From Zymoseptoria tritici IPO323 (Eukaryota; Ascomycota; Dothideomycetes; Mycosphaerellales; Mycosphaerellaceae), in the NCBI RefSeq assembly GCF_000219625.1, contig NC_018215.1, forward strand, positions 2,816,012 to 2,880,011: a stretch of DNA of 64,000 bases, read 5' to 3'. Shown here piece by piece: positions 10,268 to 19,849 of the stretch. Each line of letters opens with the position of its first letter. Positions within the stretch are counted from its first letter, which is position 1. The translations under genes were made by a program, and so were the position numbers. The notes under the pieces were generated by a model. It was not told the origin of the DNA. It ran no database searches and was given only the letters and a program-made list of their open reading frames with translations.

Positions 10268-12098
10268 ATGCGGGCTGCACGGAGTTGGGCGACTTTTCTC
10301 GGCCTCTTGGCCTGCTGCCAGGCCGCGAAGCAGCCAAACATTATCGTTATCCTGACCGACGACCAGGACTGGGAGATGAAGTCGCTGGACTACATGCCAC
10401 TCCTACGGAAGCATGTGATCGACCAAGGAACTCTATACGACCGGCACTACTGCACAGTATCGATTTGCTGCCCAAGCCGAGTGAATCTCTGGACCGGACG
10501 AGCGGCACACAACACGAACGTAACGGACGTCGATCCACCATACGGCGGATATCCGAAGTTCGTCTACGAAGGACTCAATGACAATTGGCTTCCGGTCTGG
10601 CTACAGGATCTTGGCTATAACACGTACTATACAGGAAAGCTCTTCAATTCACTCGACGTTGACAACTACAACAATCCACCAGTGAAGGGCTTCAACGGGT
10701 CTGAGTTCCTACTCGATCCATACACCTATCGATATTTCGGATCCGTAATGAGCCGCAATGGAGCTGCTCCTGTTAGCTACAAAGGCCAGTACTCGCCAGA
10801 CGTGGTCGCGGAGAAGACGTATGGTTTCCTCGATGAAGCTGCTCAATCAACGAAACCTTTCTTCCTCACTGCTGCACCAGTCGCTCCGCACTTCGAACTG
10901 ACAAATTCGCCCAAAGATGGAGTCCGCCTGAACCCTCCACAATATGCACAGCGACATGCGCATCTCTTCCAGGACTACAAGATCCCTCGCACGCCCGACT
11001 TCAATCCCGACATTCCCTCCGGAGTCAGCTGGATCAAAGGCATGCCGAAACTGAACGATACAGTCATCGAGTACTACGATGAGTTCCAGCGAGCTCGACT
11101 GCGATCACTGCAAGCCGTTGACGAAATGGTGGAGCAGCTTGTCCAGAGGCTCGATGCCAAAGGTCTGCTCGACAACACCTACATCTTCTACACCACGGAC
11201 AACGGCTTCCACATTGGCCAGCATCGCATGCATCCCGGAAAAGAGTGTGCGTTCGAGAGTGACGTTCACATCCCGCTGGCGGTGCGAGGTCCGGGTGTTC
11301 CAGCTGGAAACACAGCAGGTGTCGTGAGTTCGCACACCGATCTCACTCCCACGATCCTGAAGTTGGCTGGAGCCAACAGAGCGGATCTCGACGGCTCTCC
11401 CATACCATTGCTTGAGCACGAATTGGCTCAACCGGAATCTGGCGAGCATGTAAATGTGGAGTTCTGGGGTAGCGCACTTGGGGAAGGCAAGTACAGCGAA
11501 ACTGGAGTCAGAGGGAACAAAGGTAATTGACTCCCCCGAGCGTGCGACGAGTTTGCGAAGCTGATGCCTTGTCAGTGGTCTCTCTTGGTCCAATGCGCGG
11601 CAACAACAACACCTATAAAGCTCTTCGTCTGATCGGAGAAGGCTACAACCTGCTGTATACAGTCTGGTGCACTGGCGAGAAGGAGTTTTATGACTTAACT
11701 GTATGTCGCATGGAACCAACACATGCTGCACGGTACTGACAAGACATCAGCTGGACCCATATCAAATGCAGAATTACCTCGACGCAAATTCAGCCGAGCT
11801 TGCCGAAAACTACGAGATCGCCGACTGCTCGTTTGCACAACTCATCAGCCGACTTGACGCACTGCTCATGGTACTCAAGTCTTGCAAGGCGAAATCATGC
11901 CAGAAGCCATGGAGCACGCTGCATCCCGCCGGCGAAGTCACCTCGCTCAAAGATGCATTGCATCCCAAATTCGACGGCTTCTACGAGCAGCAGTCCAAAG
12001 TCAGCTTCTCGTCATGTGCGATGGGCTATATTATTTCGGAAGAAGGACCGCAGGAGGTCAACGTGTGGAATGACGGCGCTCATGCTGATTTAGTTTGA
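10268..12098 (+). CDS. Secreted arylsulfatase
   Basis: Type I sulfatase that hydrolyses sulfate esters outside the cell, 575 residues from exons 10268-11522, 11576-11700 and 11751-12098. The N-terminus is a signal peptide (hydrophobic, ending near CCQAAK), followed by the metal-binding block IIVILTDDQD. The formylglycine motif C-x-P-S-R is present as CCPSR with the modifiable Cys at residue 67. FYTTDNGFHIGQHR supplies the second Asp-Asn metal pair. The two C-terminal exons restore the family's end (PWSTLHP...LKDALHPKFDGFYEQQ), which is why they are joined despite in-frame stops in the introns. The enzyme needs a formylglycine-generating or anaerobic-type activator encoded elsewhere. It could allow sulfur scavenging from aryl or choline-type sulfate esters; the exact substrate cannot be read. 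Confidence 0.95.
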
Positions 12099-12147
12099 GT
12101 ATACCTCAGCAGCCTTCTCCCGACCGAGCGCATTGGAGGTGGTGGAC

Positions 12148-12437
12148 ATGACGATAACCCATATTGCTAGCGGCGTCTATCAATTGTTTCAAGAGGCGGT
12201 CAAGAGCGGTAAATGGCTCACAGATGCCGGTGAACTGGTGTTCTTCCTTGTTCTGCTGATGAGCGCGTATCGCGGTATGCAAACCTAGGTACCTTGTACT
12301 ACCTTATGTATCGCTGACGATCGACGCTAGTCCTGGATTACGTGATTTCGACCGACCGACCTCGTATCTTCCTTCCGCTCAACATCTTTCACAAGCCAAG
12401 CTGTTTGTTAGCGTGGGATGTTTCCAAGCTCAGTTGA
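12148..12437 (+). CDS. Possible small single-TM protein with one intron
   Basis: Two short exons, 12148-12274 and 12331-12437, join through a GT..AG intron (donor GTATGC, acceptor CGCTAG) to give a 77-residue protein. A hydrophobic stretch (ELVFFLVLLMSAY) spans the splice site and would form one membrane segment with a charged N-terminal half. Neither exon alone makes a useful ORF, so it is easily missed. It lies just downstream of the sulfatase on the same strand and could instead be part of its 3' untranslated region. No homologue is recognised; evidence is only the clean splice, the frame and the hydrophobic segment. Confidence 0.35.
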
Positions 12438-12669
12438 GCACAAGGATACCATGATCGGATCTTTCTACTGCGCGCCGCGCGCTTGAGCTCTGGGATCAGT
12501 TCGGTGTTTTATCCGGCTCTTCACCGCTAGTCGCCGCAGCTGGACAAGGGAAGCTAAGAGCCATGAACGAATCGGTTGAGTCAGCATGGTTTCCGTTGGA
12601 CCACCGCCCTGTCTCTGAACTTGGTCTCACTGTTCTACATTTGGTACGAAGAGTGCAAGAAGAGCAGGG

Positions 12670-14607
12670 ATGGCTGTCGCGGACCAAGATAGTGTGGCTT
12701 CCCGTGAGCCCAGCCAAGACATGAAGGGAGATCAAGATTCTGGTTTCCGGGACGTGAACGACGAGGCCACCCCTCTGCTCACAGATACATCACGGCAATC
12801 GGAGTACAAGACCATAAGGGTGAGGTCCCGAACTTGTGCTGCTCATACTTGGCGAAGCTGATGGATTATCTCAGCAACGACCAGAGGACGAATCGAACAC
12901 AGACCCGGACTCGTTGGAACAATGTCTCTCGCCCGGTCCGCAAGTACCAACATCAGTGTGGGCCACCATATCGGTCTTACTCCTCGGAGTCTTTGTCTGC
13001 AACGCGGATTCGACGCTGGTCCTCGCAACATACGGCGTTGTTGCATCCGACTTCGACGACCTGGAGTCCGGCTCATGGCTGGTATCGGCTTTCATCCTGG
13101 CACAGTGCGTAGCTCAGCCCTTGTATGGGAAGCTCAGCGACATCTACGGCCGCAAAGCTTGTCTACAGGTATCCTATATCATGTTCGCCGTCGGAACAGC
13201 TGTTGTTGGCATGGGACAGTCGATGCCGCAGGTCATTTGTGGGAGAGCCATACAAGGAGCGGCTGCGGCTGGAATGACTGGTATGGTTTCTATCATCATC
13301 ACTGACCTGGTGCCTCTCAACGAAGTGGCGTCTTTGCGGAGTTATGCGAATATCTCGGCGACAACAGGGCGGAGTTGTGGAGGTGTGATTGGAGGTGCTT
13401 TGACACAGGCACTGGGCTGGAGATGGTAAGAGTTCACTGCCATCTCGGTGTCGACAGGGCTTGCTGACGACATTCGCAGGGCATTCTTGGTGCAGGTTCC
13501 CGTTGTGTTGCTCACCAGCGCTCTGGTGCAGTGGCGACTCGATCTCCCAGCCAAGCACGATCCAAGCCAGACGAGCTGGCAGAAACTCTGCCGCATCGAT
13601 TTTACCGGCTCCATCTTCCTGAGTGCAGTCATATTTTCTGCATGTTTCATCCTCGACATGGGCGGGCAAAAGTTTGCCTGGAACTCCATCGTCATCATTG
13701 GCATGGCAATTGTGTTCGTGATCTCCTGCATCGCCTTCACCATTTCCGCGAAGCTCGTTGCCGAGCCAATATTCCCAATACGGCTCTGGACGCAATACGC
13801 CGCGGTAACGAACTACATGGTGATCTTGTTACAAACGATGGGCCAGTTCTCACTGATATCGATGATCCCGCTGTACTTTCAAGCCACGAACCGGTCCTCT
13901 CCAGCAGCAGCGGGCGCATATCTGATTCCGTCCTTCGCGGGCAACTTGATCGGAGGGCTGATCGCTGGATACTGGATCAAGCGGACTGGATGGTACAAGG
14001 TGCCCACCGTAATGGGACCTGCGATGTGTGTTCTGACCATGTTGTTGTGTTACTTTACCTGGCACGGACACACCACGGTCCTGCAGGACTTGGCCATACT
14101 CCCGGGAGGATTCGCAGCAGGTCTGGTGGGCAGCTCGACGTTTGTTGGCTTAGCGGCTGGCGTGGCGAAAGAGGACCTGGCCATTGCGACTTCGGCCGCT
14201 TACTTGTTCTTTTCGATCGGAGGGATCGCAGCTATCAGTTCTTCAGCAGCAGTCTATCAGAATGCTCTCAAATTTGGTCTTGAACGGAGGCTCGACGGAG
14301 TCGAGGGAGGATCGCAGGTGAGATGGGCGCGACCTCCGAAAATTCACTGCTTTTCGCTGACTTGAACTCCAGATTATGCGACGGGCACTCGGAGACATCA
14401 AATACATTCAGCATGCGAGTGATGATATCCGGGAGCTGGTCCTGCCGGCGTTTGTGCATGCCTTTCATCAGGTCAATTGTGAGTCGAGGCAGTCCCGTGA
14501 AAGAATCAAGCTGACGAGGGAGTACAGTGATGTCCCTTGGATGCGCATGTGTCGGGCTCGTGATAGCCATCTTCTCGCAGCAGAAGTCTATCCTCAAGAG
14601 TCAATAG
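12670..14607 (+). CDS. MFS transporter, DHA2/vacuolar basic amino acid type
   Basis: Multi-span major facilitator, 574 residues from exons 12670-12819, 12875-13425, 13480-14317, 14373-14478 and 14528-14607, all GT..AG with introns of about 50 nt. The polar N-terminus (1-75) is cytosolic. The DHA2-type motif A appears as GKLSDIYGRKA after TM2 and the motif-B-like GRAIQGAAAAGM follows. Later helices include a long loop-rich half ending HQVNLMSLGCACVGLVIAIF. The tail between (IKYIQHASDDIREL) resembles fungal fnx1/Vba-like vacuolar basic amino acid and drug:H+ antiporters. The last exon is needed to complete the final helix. Substrate is uncertain. It sits between a sulfatase and a GH5 enzyme with no biosynthetic partner. 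Confidence 0.92.
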
Positions 14608-14807
14608 CAAACCAAGGTATGCGTATTTGTGTCCACTTACTCCGCACCGCTTAGGCTCATCTGCGGGATCTCGAAATTAGGCTAAATCGAAGGCATTGAG
14701 CATGCTCATATAGATGTTGATGTTGCGCCCACCTTTGTTCATTTGGCGTTCTATTGTACCCTCCCCGATCAACGAGGAAAGTTGAAACTTCCATTTGATC
14801 TGCAGAT

Positions 14808-16295
14808 ATGGCACCCCACGCGGACACAATACCGACGCCGGAGACTTCCTCAGCCGGAACCGGGAATGCAAGACCACACAAACACCTCCGCGTGTCAGGT
14901 TCAAAGATTGTCGACGAGTCCAATAATCATATCATGCTCAAAGGCACCGCTCTAGGAGGCCATCTGAACATGGAAAACTTCATCACCGGCTACTCAGGCC
15001 ACGAACACGAACACCGCGCAGCCATGGCGGAAATCCTCGGCGACGAGAAAGCCGCATACTTCTTCGACCGATTCATCCACTACTTCTTCCGGGACGAAGA
15101 CGCAGAATTCCTCGCCTCGCTCGGCCTCAACTGTCTGCGAGTTCCATTCAACTACCGGCATTTCATCGATGATCAAGATCCGGCTGTCATCAAGCAGTCG
15201 GGATTCGCTCTGCTCGATAACATTGTCAATATTTGTGCTCGACATGGTCTGTATGTCATTCTTGATCTCCATACTGCTCCTGGCGGACAGAATCCGGACT
15301 GGCATGCCGATAGCGGTGTTTCTCGTGCGCAGTTCTGGGACTTCAAGGTATTCCAGGACCAGGCGATTGATTTGTGGGTGGAGATTGCAAAGCATTATGC
15401 TGGAAATCCGGTCATTGCTGGCTACAATCCTTTGAATGAACCCGCAGACTCGAAACACGTTCGGCTCGTGGCGTGGTATGACCGTGTCGAGAAAGCCATT
15501 CGCAGCGTTGATCCGGACCACATCCTTTTCCTCGACGGCAACACTTTCGCGATGGACTTCTCGCATTTCGACTCGGTTCTGCCAAATACAGTGTACGCCT
15601 GCCACGACTATGCGCAGCTCGGCTTCCCGATCCCCGGTCAGGCTCCATACACCGGAACTGATGAGCAGAACGCCAAGCTGCGCAGCACGTTCGACCGCAA
15701 AGCAGAGTTCACCCGGAAACATGGCGTCCCACTGTGGAACGGTGAATGGGGTCCCGTCTACTCCGACGGACGCAAAGACCCCAATGCCGCATCCACGAAC
15801 AAAGCCAGACTAGGTGTCCTCCGTGAACAACTCAACATCTACGCGGAAACGCAGACAAGCTGGTCAATCTGGACATACAAAGACGTCGGCTACCAAGGCA
15901 TGGTCTACGCCTCGCCTGACTCGCCATACCTCAAACTCATCGAACCCTTTATCGCGAAGAAACAGGCTCTCGGGCTGGACTTCTGGGGTGTGGTCGATAA
16001 GTCTGGGGTGGCGGGCACGTATGGTCCGTTTCTGAGGGATTTGAAGGAGATGGTACCGGAACATTTGAGGAATTCGAAGTATCCCCCGCATTGGTCGTTC
16101 GAGAGGCAGGTGGAGAGGGTGGTGAGGGAGTGTTTGATAAGTGAGTATTTGGGGAAGGAGTTTGCGGAGTTGTTTAGGGGGAAGACTTTTGAGGAGATTG
16201 ATGAGTTGGCGGGGAGTTTTAGGTTTGAAGGGTGTGTTAAGAGGGATGGGTTGAATGAGGCGCTGAGGGAGGATGCTGCGAGGAGTGTGATGTAG
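14808..16295 (+). CDS. Glycoside hydrolase family 5 glucanase (cytosolic type)
   Basis: GH5 clan-A hydrolase similar to fungal exo-beta-1,3-glucanase-like proteins, single exon, 495 residues. The general acid/base is Glu211 in NPLNEPAD, and the nucleophile is Glu313 in WNGEWGP. LRVPFNYRHF and LDLHTAPGGQNPDWH are characteristic GH5 substrate-cleft motifs, and WSIWTYKDVGYQGM ends the barrel. No signal peptide or anchor is seen; the start (14808) precedes a short disordered leader and the LRVSGSKIVDESNNHIMLKGTALGG block that opens the family. It therefore probably acts inside the cell or leaves by an unconventional route. A C-terminal helical region of about 90 residues follows the barrel. The third-position base use drifts to G/T rich near 16050-16290 compared with the C-rich start. 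Confidence 0.93.
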   Translation: MAPHADTIPTPETSSAGTGNARPHKHLRVSGSKIVDESNNHIMLKGTALGGHLNMENFITGYSGHEHEHRAAMAEILGDEKAAYFFDRFIHYFFRDEDAEFLASLGLNCLRVPFNYRHFIDDQDPAVIKQSGFALLDNIVNICARHGLYVILDLHTAPGGQNPDWHADSGVSRAQFWDFKVFQDQAIDLWVEIAKHYAGNPVIAGYNPLNEPADSKHVRLVAWYDRVEKAIRSVDPDHILFLDGNTFAMDFSHFDSVLPNTVYACHDYAQLGFPIPGQAPYTGTDEQNAKLRSTFDRKAEFTRKHGVPLWNGEWGPVYSDGRKDPNAASTNKARLGVLREQLNIYAETQTSWSIWTYKDVGYQGMVYASPDSPYLKLIEPFIAKKQALGLDFWGVVDKSGVAGTYGPFLRDLKEMVPEHLRNSKYPPHWSFERQVERVVRECLISEYLGKEFAELFRGKTFEEIDELAGSFRFEGCVKRDGLNEALREDAARSVM

Positions 16296-16489
16296 GGTAG
16301 TCAAAGTTGTAGGAGTTCGATGATCCTGCTTCTTTCGGTTGTTCTTATTTGACTGGGGAGATCTGTGGAGTGAACGAAGTCGGGTCGGTGGTAAGCTTCT
16401 GAAACAAGTGTATACTCCGCCGATTTCCTCCGCTCCATCCCATCCTCGCGAGCTCTCGTGACGACAGACACAGACTCAGCCTGCTCGTC
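16296..16489. other. Convergent intergenic region
   Basis: Short shared 3' region between the GH5 gene (+) and the membrane-protein gene (-). Nothing else was seen. Confidence 0.4.
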
Positions 16490-17272
16490 TCAACTCCGCA
16501 GCTGGACAGCGGCCTTTTCCTCCGCCGTCCTCGCCACTCTCGGGCTATACTCCGCATACTCCCCCTTCATGCCCAAAACTAGCCTCCCAAACCAATATGT
16601 CGTCCCCATCACCACACCCGAGAAGACGATCAAGCTCCACACATACGCCTTCTCCGTCCACAGAGGCGGCTCCTCGTGCCCCCACGAAAGCAAGAGCCAT
16701 GGCAACTGAAACCAAATGCTTCCATGCCGAACGTGGAAGTCGTGCCGGTAGTATATCATCTCGAGCTGCACGCCCAACGCCCTGTCTAGCAGCCAGTTCT
16801 TCACGCCGGGAATACAGGCGACGGTGGCAAATAGGCCTTTGATCCAAACTGGCGTGGAGGAGAGGCGCGGGTATATGTCTCGATCGAGGATCGCGCTGCA
16901 CAAATTCCGATGCAAGGCCTGATCAGCTTCGTACTCGACCTTGAGCGGACGTCGCTGGGAGGCGATCTTGCTGCGATGCCATCCAACGTGCTGATTGATG
17001 TCGAAGATCTGCCACGAGCTGCCACAGAAGTGGGAATAGTCGGCTACACGGCCGTCGGCCTGGATGGTGGCAACGTAGAGCTGAAGCTTCCCTTCAATAC
17101 ATCGTAAGCGTTTCCCGTCGAGATGGCTGTTGTGCCAGTGGTAGGGCATGAACCATTGGCTTTCAGTTGGTATGGCAATGGTGATGTGCGCTGGGTTGGA
17201 GAAGTCGAAGGTTGCTGCGTTGGGGGCAGGGAGATTGAAGATGTCTGTCGTTGTGGTGTATGTACGCTTCAT
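16490..17272 (-). CDS. Unknown fungal protein with C-terminal membrane segments
   Basis: Single-exon ORF of 260 residues starting at the ATG at 17272. I do not recognise a named family. Residues about 20-70 (IAIPTESQWFMPYHWHNSHLDGKRLRCIEGKLQLYV) resemble a short beta-rich, cupin-like strand set with His and Glu, but a fold assignment would be a guess. Hydrophobic stretches near 180-190 and 200-230 (WSLIVFSGVVMGTTYWFGRLVL) give one or two membrane helices near the C-terminus. The leader shared with the CDC26-like gene (18036, +) is a 763-bp divergent promoter region. Coding character is supported by length and continuity; function is unknown. Confidence 0.75.
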   Translation of the reverse strand: MKRTYTTTTDIFNLPAPNAATFDFSNPAHITIAIPTESQWFMPYHWHNSHLDGKRLRCIEGKLQLYVATIQADGRVADYSHFCGSSWQIFDINQHVGWHRSKIASQRRPLKVEYEADQALHRNLCSAILDRDIYPRLSSTPVWIKGLFATVACIPGVKNWLLDRALGVQLEMIYYRHDFHVRHGSIWFQLPWLLLSWGHEEPPLWTEKAYVWSLIVFSGVVMGTTYWFGRLVLGMKGEYAEYSPRVARTAEEKAAVQLRS

Positions 17273-18035
17273 TTTCGCGGAGGTGTCCGAGCTGAAGCTG
17301 TTGACTTCGAATGAAGGACTTGGGTTGTGCCGCTGTGCCTCTCCAGCTCGGTCCTGAGGCTACGGCAGGATGTCGTAGCGCGATGCGGGTGAGTGTATCC
17401 GATCGCCAGGCTCCAGCTTCAGGATCCGGACCACAGCAATTCTTAGTTGCAGACCTGCAGCACCCCAATGTATCGGCAGATCCATTCTTGGGCAGGGGAC
17501 TGTATAGTAGCCTATGGTAGTCGGCGACATCGATCTCTCGGAAACCACATCGAGTTGTCGCTCTGGACCGCCGACACTGTACCTGGTCGGAGCAGTCAGG
17601 GCAGTATTCGTGTCACAGGCGAGGCCCGACGAAGGGGCCGAATACTGTTGAAGTGGTAACAGCCGAAGATGTCGCTACGCCGCAGACCATTGTACATCGA
17701 TATATTCGCGCCGATACCATTGTCGTGATGCTCACATTGATCCAGCTTTGGCCAGCCTCGATGATGGCGCCGACGAAGGTGAAGGGTCGTCAACGAAGTT
17801 GTGTCGATGAAAGTCAAGGAACTGCGAGCGCAGAACACTTTATATTCGCACGCCATTTCGTCCGAATCTCGTCCGGCCCGACATCCTCAAGCACGAACAT
17901 CTCACGAGACATCAACAACAACCATCAATATCCTATACAAAACATTCTACACCTTTACCACCCTACCAAACCCGCCGTACTCCTCCGCATCCACAAACCC
18001 TCCATCACCATCCTCCCTCCCTACCACCAAAGAAA
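17273..18035. other. Divergent promoter region
   Basis: 763 bp between two divergently oriented starts. The right end (17940-18035) is strongly C/A/T rich, typical of a leader for the downstream ATG. Several short ORFs are present but none is supported. Confidence 0.45.
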
Positions 18036-18254
18036 ATGCTCTCCCGCCCCCCCACCAAAATCTCCCTAACAGCCGACGACATCCTCGCCTTTGAAGTCCG
18101 CAAAGCCGCCCGGGAAGCCGAGAAAATGGACGTCGATCGTAGTAGACCTGCTGTGTCATCCCAGAAAGCCAATGGAGATAGAGGAACTTCTGGACATGTG
18201 GAGAGGGCGAAGACGAGGGAGGAAAGGATTGGGGTTGGGAATGGGCGGGTTTGA
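18036..18254 (+). CDS. CDC26: CDC26/APC12-like anaphase-promoting complex subunit
   Basis: Tiny 72-residue protein resembling the APC/C subunit that stabilises the Cdc16/APC6 TPR superhelix and so supports cell-cycle ubiquitin ligase assembly in the nucleus. The diagnostic N-terminus is MLSRPPTKISLTADDILAFE (family pattern MLRRxPTxLxLxxxDI), followed by a charged helix, and the second conserved block near the C-terminus, REERIGVGN, matches the family's xxRIGY/V element. Length is typical for Cdc26 (60-110). A GT-like donor lies at the stop, but the single-exon reading already has both conserved blocks. Confidence 0.75.
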   Translation: MLSRPPTKISLTADDILAFEVRKAAREAEKMDVDRSRPAVSSQKANGDRGTSGHVERAKTREERIGVGNGRV

Positions 18255-18704
18255 ATGGCTAGAGGTTTGTTGGGGGCGTGGTGTGTGAATTCTGATGCTT
18301 ACTGACTTGTTCCAGACTGGGTGAGCTTATGAAAGGATCGTATTGGAGGGTTTGCACGATTGATGAAGGTATGGTCGAGCTCGATTGCAAGCAGCCTTTA
18401 GCTTCTTACCGACGATAATTGCAGACACATGAATGGAAATGCCAGATTTTGGAATTGGAAACAGACGAACGGCGGACCAGGGAGTTCACGCTGGCGCATT
18501 ACCGACACAGCTCACTCATGCGTGCACATACTTGGACAGCCAAACATCATGCGCGCCGTGATTGGACGGCGTGGGACTTGGAGCAGAACAAAGCTGCTGT
18601 GTATGTCGAAATGTCCATCAAGGTTGCGAGCTCATCCTACACTACATATCCGGCGCACTACTTGTCCAACCTTCTCTTCTTCGTTTCATTCCTTGCTGCG
18701 TTCC
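18255..18704. other. Convergent intergenic region
   Basis: 450 bp between the CDC26-like gene and the GFA-type gene on the opposite strand. Short ORFs here look non-coding; it holds the two 3' untranslated regions. Confidence 0.4.
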
Positions 18705-19276
18705 TCACATTCTCTTCTTCTCCGGCCCAGCCCACTTGATCTCATACGTCTCAATACCTTCGTGTCCACCTTGCCAATCATGCTTGTGGAGTCCAAATCC
18801 TTCCGCCTCGGGCTGCGGGATGCGTGGGAAGATACCCATCTTCAGGATGACTTTACCGGGATACAGTTTCGTCACGGAGCGAATGGGACTATACAAGAGC
18901 CGTGTTAGCACCCCTTGCTCATTGACATCCCAAGACCACCTTCTCAATCCACAACCACATACTTCCCGTCCGTCGAGCAAAAGCTTCGAAAAACCGACCC
19001 TCCACTCAACGTAGCCTTGTCCTCATACGTCTTCAGTGTGCCATCTCGATCCTCAATCTTGACTTTCTCCTCCTCAATCATTAAGTTGGAAGCAACGTAG
19101 GATCCGGCGACTTTGCGGCAGTTGGCGCAGTGGCAGAGGTGGCCGCGTTTCTTGGTGAAGAGCTCCGAGTCGGTGATGGTGACGGTTATGCTGCCGCAGA
19201 GACAGGTGCCCGTGAGGTGGGTGGAGAATTTGGAGGGGTCGTGGGAGTTGGGGTTGCCGGTTGGTTCGGAGGGCAT
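18705..19276 (-). CDS. GFA/CENP-V domain zinc protein
   Basis: Member of the glutathione-dependent formaldehyde-activating/CENP-V fold family, 165 residues from minus-strand exons 19276-18963 and 18888-18705. The 74-nt intron has GTATGT..GCTAAC..TATAG signals. Zinc-type cysteines are in GTCLCGSI and LCHCANCRKVAG; the third block reads SFCSTDGNPI across the splice, where many relatives have a second Cys at the Asp position. The PGKVILKMGIFPRIPQPE stretch is characteristic of fungal members. Actual formaldehyde or glutathione activity is rarely shown for these proteins, so the role is best called carbon-sulfur-lyase-like, unknown substrate. The start chosen (MPSEPTG) is the closest ATG before the domain; the frame extends upstream but has no family features. 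Confidence 0.88.
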
Positions 19277-19849
19277 GGTGGGCGGAGGTATCGAGGGGAG
19301 TGGGTGGGTTCGAGGTGGGTTCGAGGTGGTCGATGGAAGATAAGCGGTGGTTGAGAGAAAGTCTGTCGACAAGATCAATGGTATAAGCAGTACAGCGAAG
19401 TCGCTGGTTTGACGTAATGAGGAGACTTGGTAATGCCGATGCCCTCTCCAACCTACCTCCATCCGAAGAGGAGCTGGACCAACGAGCTCCGTCAGCTTCT
19501 GTCTTAGCCGCTCAGGCGAGTGAATGTCAAGCAGCGACGCAGGAGCATAGTTCCGACCGCGACAAGGAGGCTGCCATGCGGGCAAGAAGCAGTCTGAGAG
19601 CTCATATCGTTCTCCTCCGACCGTCGCCTCGATCATGCACAGATGCGAGTGTGAAGATGATGACAGAAGACAGACCTCGAACGTAATGTGGGGTTCGATG
19701 TCCGGATAAATAGACTTTCCCGGTCGCGCCAAGATAATCGCGTCAACACCGCGTCTCCCAGCCCGAATGGCCGACCGTGCGCTTCCACTTCACTTGCCTC
19801 GCCACATCCAGACCTCAACACACCCACGTGATGCGCCCATCTCGCTGCA
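19277..19849. other. Divergent promoter region GFA / MPH1
   Basis: 573 bp between the divergent starts of the GFA-type gene and MPH1. No repeat or motif stands out beyond ordinary composition. Confidence 0.4.
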
